NCBI GenBank assembly: GCA_963995505.1 | Contig: OZ023182.1 | Coordinates: 5,696,707-5,760,706 of the forward strand | Reading direction: 5' to 3' | Origin: Hypericum androsaemum | Lineage: Eukaryota; Streptophyta; Magnoliopsida; Malpighiales; Hypericaceae | DNA length: 64,000 nt | Part shown: one piece after another, positions 56,014 through 64,000 of the stretch | How the letters are laid out: each line of letters opens with the position of its first letter | Position numbering within the stretch: the stretch's first letter is position 1 | Notes under the pieces: generated by a model | Seen by the model: only the letters and a program-made list of their open reading frames with translations | Told to the model about the DNA's origin: nothing | Databases searched by the model: none | Position numbers and translations under genes: made by a program

Positions 56014-58104
56014 TGTAGCTAGTGCACATAAAGAAATATTATTTGTAAAACACGTATGAAAAATACGTAAATTACTGATTTTTCACAAGCTCTAAAGGTA
56101 GGTTTCTATTTTGATTCATTCGGAAACATCCATGGTGGATAGAAGATTATTGCATACCTCGCCCAGATTCAGAAATACTGGGTCCTCCATCACGACTCCC
56201 ACCTGACACCACACTTGGCATGTCCACATGCATTGCATATGTTTGGATATCATTATATCAGGTAGTTATTTGTCATACTTTGTTGATTTAGATTTGCATC
56301 GTTATAAGATAATGACTCTCTTTTGACTTCTTATTTTTTTAGCATCGACACCGCTCCTAAACCACCACAATAGCCTCTTCCAAAGCCCTCATAACCCTCA
56401 CAGCAAAAACACATTCCATGTCGATCAAGATTATTTAAGTGCATTATTTTTTTATATGTGCAACTATATTAATGTTATATACTTGACCCGCCCTATTCGA
56501 GACCTAGTTAATACCTATTTGGTCTCATGTAACTTAATTTGACATCTCAATTCAAAGTGGTGATTGTCTATTAGTAGGCCCTGGAGTCCCTCCAATTTAG
56601 ATGTATTTGAACTAAAATAATATCAAGTTCAGAGTAGATGCAACAAATGACATTAATCTTAGCATCTGCTGGTATTCAAAATAGTTGGGAACCAAAAAAG
56701 GTACTTATTTTTTGGATTGACAAATGTAACATCGCAAGTCCAGAAAAGAAAAACGTATGTGCAATATGTGAGTGAAAAAAATTGAAATTTTACAGATGCC
56801 AAAAATAGTTTCATGTATGTACTTTGTTGTTGATTTACTTTAGTATTTGTTTGTACTAGATTCTTCATCATTTGTTAGTAGACACATCATTCACGCGCTT
56901 ATGGAATTCATAAAAAGGAAAATATAGACCTTTATGACAAGTAAAGTATTTGAACCAAGAGGATAATAGTGTCCCTCTTTTAAATATTTAGTTAAGAATT
57001 TTTAATCATAATCCGCATTTTAACTTCTAAAGAAAATTTTGGTGCAATTTATGTTTTTATGACTAGGTAAACTTTGCCGGTATTTGAATACCACAACTAA
57101 AATGGAATTTTTATGGAATGGTTTAGTTTCTTTTGTTTTGGTTCTCATAATAAGCGTATTTGATATGTGTTTTCTCAATTCTTTTTTATAAGTGTGTTTT
57201 CTCAATGTTATTGTGATCAATATTTTTCTTCCTCTTATAATCCTATCTCTCTGACCGAATTTTTAGCGTGACACTTAACAATTCTTAGTTGTATTGTATA
57301 TTTAGTATAATTTAATGATAGAAATTATTTTGTATAAACTTGTAGACTTTAAACTTTGGTCCTGATTATGTACATCTCGAAATAAAAGTTGGAGAGAACC
57401 AACCCCTCAAAGTAAATATAAGGGAAGGGTTAACAATATTGGAGTTGCACTTTGGGGTTTTAAACAATGCGATCTTATTTGTAATACGTCAAACAACACA
57501 CTGCATATGTTTGGATATAATTATACGAGGTGTGTATTTGTCATAATTTGTTGATTTAGATTTGTATCGTTATAAGATAATAACTTTATCCTTTGACTTC
57601 TTATATTTTTAGCTTCTACATCGCTCCTAAACACCACACCAGCCTCTTTCAAAGTCTTGCAGCAAAAATACACTCCATGTCGATCAAGATTTTTAAAGTC
57701 CATTATTTTTTATATGTGTAGTTATATTAAAGTTATGTACTTGACCCACCATATTCGAGACCTAGTCAATACCTATTTGGCCTCTTGTAACTAATTTGCC
57801 ATCTGAAGTCAAAGTGGCGACTGTCTATTTAATGGGCTTTGGAGTCGCACCAATTTGCTATATTTTACCTAAATTAATATCAGGTGCAGAGTAGATGTAA
57901 CAAATGACATTAATCTTAGCATCTGGTAGTACTCAAAATAGTTGGGAACCAAAAAAGGTACTTATTTTTTGGATGAAGAAATGTAACATCCCAGGTCTAG
58001 AAAAGAAAAATGTATGTGCAATCTGTAAGTAAAAAAGATGAACTTAGAGATGTCAAAAATAGCTCCAGCATTGGTGCATCAACATTATCACCGAGTATCA
58101 GTAC

Positions 58105-59935
58105 TGTCACGACCCGAGACCGAAACAACCGCCGTGCAATCAAAGTTGCACAAGGCTCACTCTTTAAGTATTGGCCAAACTTCAAATCTATTATCATTAT
58201 TACTTGAAAGCTACTCTTAAAAGTTTACAATATAAAAACTTACATCTTAAATATGAAGTTATAAGAACGATAATACAATCAATCTTTAAATATACAATTG
58301 AATGAAATAAATACAATTGTCCTCAACATCTATCTCAAAGAATCTTCCAACATTTCCTGAAAAACCACATTGTGAGTTACGCTACTCAGTAAGTTGTCCA
58401 AACAACCAACCCGAAGCCAGGCCCAAGTATTTTTATAAACAGTTAACGGTTCAAACATCATCTCCAGCCGATAAAATCACAACGAGCCAATACAAATACA
58501 ACAATTATCTTTCGAATACCCACTTCATCAACCATGTATCTTAGAAGCAATCAATGAACATGAACAATAGCAAACACTTATAGAATGTTATACAACACGA
58601 CAATATAGGACTCCCTGATGCAGTTAGCCATGATGAATGAAGACAGTAAAACCATGACCAATACGAACATCGAAAATATACAAATATGATATGAAGATAG
58701 AAACTCCAGAGATCCTCCTAATGAGGCTATACCATCGAATCGCCCCCAATGGCAGGGTCCTTGCGCATACCCCCGCCGTTATGAGGACCATCATATCACC
58801 CCCAATGGTAGGGTCCTGGCGCATACCCCGCTGTTATGGGGACCATCATATCACCCCAATGGTAGGGTCCTTGCGCATACTCCCGTCGTTATGGGCCTTA
58901 TTAATAACCTCACTAGGACCTATATGCTTCAATGACACATCGCACAGTACTCAACCTTTTCAATTCACAAATCACATTACCTTTGAAGCCATCAAGCCAT
59001 TATACAACTCCAATAACCAGAATCGACCAAATCAATTTTTGCACCTCACAATCCATCTTCCCGTTAACATACAGAAATCCCAACACTGCCTCATCATCAA
59101 AGCAAGACAAATAATATAGCCACATGCGAAGCATTTATGAAATCAATACAATGCAAGACAAGAACCAGAACACACATCATCAATTTATTTACCAAATACT
59201 AAACTAATTTATCAACCTTCACTATCACACTACAAAAGAACCAACATCAATGCACGGTAAGTTCTAAAGCTCAACAACCCACTTAACATCAATTACATAT
59301 TCAACCAACAAACTTCAATGACAAATCATTTTAATTACTCAGCCTACAAGCAAAAATTAGATTTAAATTAAAAGTACTTTGGATTGATCTCATGAACAAC
59401 TTACTTGATTGAAGCGTGTTCTATAGTCGATCGATCTGATCGAACGTAATGCTCATACCACTAATGATAGAAGACCTCCATTTCTGACGGACAATCTTCT
59501 TCACCCGAGAAGCAAGACTGAACGCGTTGTCTTACCCGTGGCAAGAATGACCATGGAAAGAGTAATAGATCCAGTCTCTAGCCGACAAACGTTGGGGTTT
59601 AGTGGTATACTGTAAGCATCACTATTGCTGGTCGCACTTGAACAATAATGGTGCCCTTCACGTTCTGAAATGGCCGCATTAGGTTTCTATCAATCACCAA
59701 ATGGAGGCGTTAACTTTTTAAGGATCTCTTTTACCTAATTAATTAGAAGGAGAGCAAGACACGTATAAGAGGAGTTATTCCTCACTTTAATAGTGCTGGA
59801 GAAAATGGTGGAATTGTGGGAGTAATGGATGGATTTGTAGAGCAAGTGGATGGCAATTATCTTTTAAGTCTTTGATTATTTATGTTCTAATTATTTAATT
59901 CCTTAAGTTTTACATTTAAAATACTGGGTATTATA
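58105..59935. mobile_element. Solo-LTR-like insertion (TGTCACGACCC family), 5-bp TSD
   Basis: The insertion begins TGTCACGACCCGAGACCG, a start common in plant Ty3/gypsy LTRs, and ends GGGTATTATA (TA in place of the usual CA). The 5-bp duplication AGTAC lies at 58100-58104 and 59936-59940. No gag or pol is present, so an LTR left by recombination is the simplest reading; a short non-autonomous element is the alternative. It interrupts the B2 unit of the tandem array. A three-copy minisatellite lies inside. Confidence 0.7.
58743..58894. repeat. Minisatellite of about 55-bp units in the LTR-like insertion
   Basis: Three consecutive units start at about 58743, 58799 and 58853, each with CCCCAATGG, AGGGTCCT, GCGCATAC and GTTATG. 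The third is shortened. Confidence 0.85.
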
Positions 59936-61880
59936 AGTACAAGATACTCGGTTATGTGAAGAAATAGTTTCTTTCCATATCTGTTCAATCAAAGCAGCAA
60001 GCTTCCTAAGTGGCCTGTTTGTAGTTTTGGACTTTGCTAGACTACTCTTTTAGTATATACCTAGCATGTTTACACAGCTTGCAACATGATGTGATTTTGT
60101 AACATGTAGTTTTGGATTTTGGAACATGAAAGTTTGCTTTTGAAGATGTTGCTATGATCTGATTGTGTTTTACGCAGCTTATGTTTGAAACCACAACTAA
60201 AATGGAGTTTTTGTGGAATAGTTTGATTTCTTTTATTTTGAATCTCATAATAAGCATATTTGGTGTGTGTTTTCTCGATTTTTTATATGTTTTCTCAATG
60301 TCATTGTTATAAAAAAGATATTTTTTTCTTCTTATAATCTGATATCTCTAAGTGAATATTTAGAGACATTTAAAATTCTTAGTTGCATTATGTATTTAGT
60401 ACAATTTAATGCTAGCCATTATTCTATATAAACTTATATGCTTCAAACTCCGATCCTAATTGTGTACGTCCGGATATAAAAGATTGAGAGAACCAACCCC
60501 TCAGAGTAAATATGGGAGAGGTTAAACATCACTACATATATATATTTTTTGAGAAATAATTTCAAAGATAATGTTTAATTGGATACTTTTTTGCTCATTT
60601 GAACTACTGAAGTAAGATTGAAAAATAGCAAGATACTAGCAATAGTGCTTCCTAGTACGAGTCTTGACAAACAACTGAAATAGAGCTTTTGAACCAGGAG
60701 CCATTGGTAATACCACGCAGGTCTCACATAGTTAAAATTTATGACGTAATAACATAACTCTCAAGTAATCAGGGTTAGTCGTTGTCACTTGGTTGTCAAA
60801 TGAGGTAGCCTTCTATCACCTCATTAGGCATGTCAAATCGCAAAATATGACATCAATATATTTTGAATATGTACTATTCAATCAATTTAGATGCCTGTTG
60901 CGTTACACCGGGATCGTTAATGCTTCAAGACCACCGTCTCCATCTGTTTCACTAGTCCGCAGCCTCCAAATATTTTTAGCACGCCATCGAGGAAAATATG
61001 GTGAAGAACTGTATTCAGGATTCTCCTTCAACATCACTACATATATTTGGATATCATTATATGAGGTAAGTATTTGTCATACCTTGTTAATTTAGATTAA
61101 TATCGTTATTAGATAACATCTTTCTCTTTTAACTCTTATCTCTTTTAGCATGTACACCGCTTCTAAACCACCACACCAGCCTCTTCCAAAGCCCTCACAA
61201 CCCTCATAGCAGAAACACAGTCTATATTGATCAAGAATTTTTAAGTGCCTCATATTTTTATATGTACAACTATATTAATGTTATGTGCTTGATCCGCCAT
61301 ATTCAATACCTAGTTAATATTTATTTAGCCTTATCCAACTTAATTCACCATCTCAATTTAAACTGGTGATTGTCTATTTAATGGGCCTTGCAGTCCCACC
61401 ACTTTAGCCATATTTGACCTAAGATAATATCAAGTGTGAAGTAGAAGAAAAAAAATGACATTAGTCTTAGCATTTGGCAGTTGTCAAAATAGTTGGGAAA
61501 TAAAAAAAGTACTTATATTTAGGATGGACGAAAGTAACATCGCAAGTTCGGAATGGAAAAATGGATGTGCAATCTGTATGTGTAGAAGATAAAATTAGAG
61601 AAACAAAAAATAACTTCATATGTCTACTTTTTTTTGTTAGGTTCATGTATCTACTTTGTTGTTGATTTATTTTGGTATTTGTTTGTACTAGATTATTCAT
61701 CATTTGTTGGTAGACACATCATCGAAGTGCTTGTGGAATACTTAAAGAAGATAATAAATGCATGTATGGCAAGTAATTTTATATTTTTATGACTAAAGTA
61801 ATAAAGGGGAAGGGTTAACAACATTGGAGTTTAGACAAAGTCACTTTATTTTGTATTCACAGTCAAGAGTCTTTATTTTT

Positions 61881-62639
61881 TATGGGAAATTTTTTTTTGC
61901 TCACGTTGTTCTTGTCTTTGTTTCATAAGACTGAGTGATTTTTTATCCTTGATTTTGTTTGTTATGGCATTTTGGTGCTTCGTTCTGTTGATGGAATGCC
62001 TAGGTCCAAATTTAGCTTTTAGGGAAGGGAGGGGTTAAATAGTTGGTGTTTGAGATTTTTAATTAGGGCTTTAAATTAATATTTTTGTTTCCCATATTAG
62101 CACCATCTTGGAGAGAGAAAGATGATGTGGCGTACAAAGCCAAATGAGAAAATTTAACTCTAGTGAAAAATTTATCATAAAAAATTTTACTTTTGAAAAC
62201 TACCATTACCTAGATAAACAAAACTAAATTACAAAATACTAAGTTAAAAATGTGTGAAATTGTAGGAAACTTAAATAAAGTTTTCCCTAATTAAAATTAG
62301 TGATTCTCCTAGATTTTCTCATCTATGATCTCTGAAAAAGAGAATTTTTACTGCAGTGTCCAATTTCAAATAATAATTACCAAGGCAAAACTTAGTGTTT
62401 TTAGTTATTGAGGATATTCTTTTCCTTTGCCTTGATTTTTTCCATTAGATTTTACTGATGTAAATTTTGATATGGTTCACGACTACAATCTTATCATCAC
62501 ATTGCAAAAAGAATTTCACATTTAGGCTACTTATGGATATGATTAGAATTGCTATTTCTGCTCTTAATGATTAATAAATATGAGTTTAGCCCTAAAAAAA
62601 TTCAATTAATAATTACATGATACAAAAAATATAGAGAAA
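61881..62639. other. AT-rich spacer
   Basis: No gene or bounded element could be supported here. Confidence 0.4.
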
Positions 62640-64000
62640 ATTACGCTCAAGTTCTTGTAGTTTGGTGTCCCTCTCTCTGGGGTCCCTGCATTTTCGAAAT
62701 CGTTCCTGACGTCCCCGAAGTTTGGTTTTAGAGACTCTCGGGTCCCTAGCGGCTCTTTTTTTCATTTTTGGTCATAGAAATGACCAAAATACCCTTAAAT
62801 AAAAATAAAAAATTTACCTTCTCCAACATTTGAACAAAAATACCAACCACCAAAAATTAACCAAAAAAATAAGATCAAACTAACAAAAATAAAAAACACA
62901 ACCAAACGAACTTCAGATCTGGCTTTCTTCTTCTCAAGAACTCCTCCGCCATCTCGGCCTCATTTTAGAGCTTCAAGGGGTCCGACTTGAAGCTTATCGC
63001 TCTCCTCCCGCTCTCCCCTAACCTTCTCTCCCACACGTTGCCCCTCCTCTCCCTTGAATCAATTTTTTTAAAAAGAAATAAAATGCATAAATCGGCCACC
63101 TGAAATGACGACAAATATGAAGCATAGTTCATCAGAGGCGGTCCCTTCATTGTCCTCGTCGCCCTCCGCGATGCCATCGTCCGTAGTAGCAACGGCGACT
63201 ACGGCAGAGGAACTAACGACGCTGTCCAATAGGGTTGCGGACGAGGCATTGGTGGTGGTGTATCGGTACAGGGAGCACTAGGCAATGTGCTAGCGTGTTC
63301 GACGAGATAATTTGAAGGAAGAAGAAGTGTGCTAGCGTCAAAGAATCGCTCCCTCCAGTGACTTCCACCGCCACTTCACACTAATGGAAACCAAAAAATT
63401 AATTGACCACTCGACAGCGTTCATGAAGCGAAGAGCCATGGCCAGATCTGAGCTGGCTGGCGTGGATTGAAGCGGCTATATTATTATTTATGGGAAATCT
63501 AACTTATTGTTTGATGAATACCTAAGTTGTGGGAATTTAATTTGGTGGAAAAATTTTGTGAAAGGGAAATAAAAATTAATGAGAAAAACCAAGCTTTGAA
63601 CGATTCAAGCTTTAATGGAGCAACCCAGTTTGATGAAGCAACCCAGATTTCAATTAGGGTTCGGTGAAACCTCGATTAGAATCAACCCAATATTTAAATA
63701 ACCCAATCTTCTTTCGTCTTCCTTCCTTTCTTCGTTTGATAATGGGGATGGGGAGAATGAGATGATGATCAATGGTTTTAGGTTGAGGATTCCCATTAGA
63801 AATTAGGGCTCCTAGATTTAATTTGGTCATTAGTTAATTTAGTATTTTTTTATTCTTGATTTTCTTAGTTGTGTTCGTAATTTTAGTTAGTTTGATCTTA
63901 TTTTTTAGTTAGTTTTTGGTGGTTGGTATTTTTATTCAAAGGTTGAAGAAGGTAAATTTTTTTATTTTTTGTTTAAAGGTATTTTGGTCATTTCCATTAT
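62640..64000. mobile_element. Mutator-like element running off the right edge
   Basis: The left terminal region (about 62640-62910: GAAAATTACGCTCAAGTTC, then GAAATGACCAAAATACCCTT) reappears in inverted orientation at the window end (about 63850-64000, with GGTATTTTGGTCATTTCCAT and AAGGTTGAAGAAGGTAAA). The interior is GC-richer around 62930-63470. On the plus strand it reads MTTNMKHSSSEAVPSLSS and then AEELTTLSNRVADEALVVVY before a stop, protein-like text I cannot assign. The right end and target duplication lie outside the window. Confidence 0.65.

Larger units (their letters stand above)
56200..61880. repeat. Diverged tandem array of roughly 1.3-kb units
   Basis: Segment B (TTTGGATATCATTATAT, then CTCTTCCAAAGCCCTC, GACATTAATCTTAGCATCTG, AAAATAGTTGGGAA) occurs at about 56230-56890, 57503-58100 and 61031-61735. 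Segment A (CACAACTAAAATGGA, TCATAATAAGC, GAGAGAACCAACCCCTCA) occurs at about 57085-57440 and 60192-60520. The order is B-A-B-(LTR insertion)-A-B; B1 to B2 spacing is 1273 bp. Copies are clearly diverged, so the array is old. Translations are full of stops. The unit's origin (local duplication or a transposon) is not known. Confidence 0.75.

Overview
This window is plant nuclear DNA from a dicot, probably a rosid. The genes are interrupted by many GT-AG introns, the intergenic DNA is AT-rich, and the proteins match Arabidopsis families closely. Reading the splice junctions by eye gave complete or nearly complete models for lycopene epsilon-cyclase (LCYE, minus, 1-2928; only the last few codons lie off the left edge), a telomere-repeat-binding single-Myb-histone protein (TRB, plus, 3471-5408), N-myristoyltransferase 1 (NMT1, minus, 6070-7380), THO6/DWA1 (plus, 8804-12625), diacylglycerol acyltransferase 1 (DGAT1, plus, 19376-25162), a VQ-motif protein (plus, 26699-27304), a casein kinase I-like kinase (CKL, minus, 28729-31997), an EPF-like secreted peptide (minus, 45326-45830) and an organellar bS16 ribosomal protein (plus, 53475-54602). 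A CCCH zinc-finger gene at about 50277-53276 looks broken.

From memory of Arabidopsis gene order, LCYE, NMT1 and a CKL gene correspond to neighbours At5g57030, At5g57020 and At5g57015, and THO6/DWA1 and DGAT1 to At2g19430 and At2g19450. The left half therefore looks like one ancestral block that is split between two chromosomes in Arabidopsis. LCYE serves plastid carotenoid synthesis, DGAT1 triacylglycerol synthesis in the ER, NMT1 protein lipidation, THO6 mRNA export, and TRB telomere and telobox chromatin. They are neighbours, not an operon.

The rest is dominated by mobile DNA, much of it bounded by target-site duplications (TSDs) visible by eye. There are hAT-type MITEs with about 8-bp TSDs at 11813-12514 (inside a THO6 intron), 16422-17032, 52582-53002 (inside the CCCH gene) and, less clearly, 27668-28071. 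A 542-bp foldback element sits at 18251-18792. Mutator-like elements with perfect 9-bp TSDs sit at 32919-33260, 33499-34653, 46449-47667 and 47691-48820. The last carries a carboxylesterase fragment, so it is a Pack-MULE. A fifth Mutator-like element begins near 62640 and runs off the right edge.

A complete Ty1/copia retrotransposon (35521-43984, minus) has near-identical LTRs, a 5-bp TSD, an initiator-Met primer-binding site and one intact 1380-residue polyprotein. Its LTRs carry a cluster of G-box (CACGTG) motifs just upstream of a TATA box, and an unexplained extra reading frame lies between the 5' LTR and gag. The right end (about 56200-61900) is a diverged tandem array of roughly 1.3-kb units interrupted by a 1.83-kb LTR-like insertion with a 5-bp TSD. 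Gene fragments of importin-5 and a ROMO1-like protein lie at 14700-15900 beside copies of a shared repeat.

I did not find a convincing new multi-gene system. The most distinctive items are the G-box-loaded retrotransposon promoter with its extra leader frame, and the two gene-carrying Mutator elements inserted side by side. All exon boundaries and element edges come from manual reading and family knowledge; no search was run.
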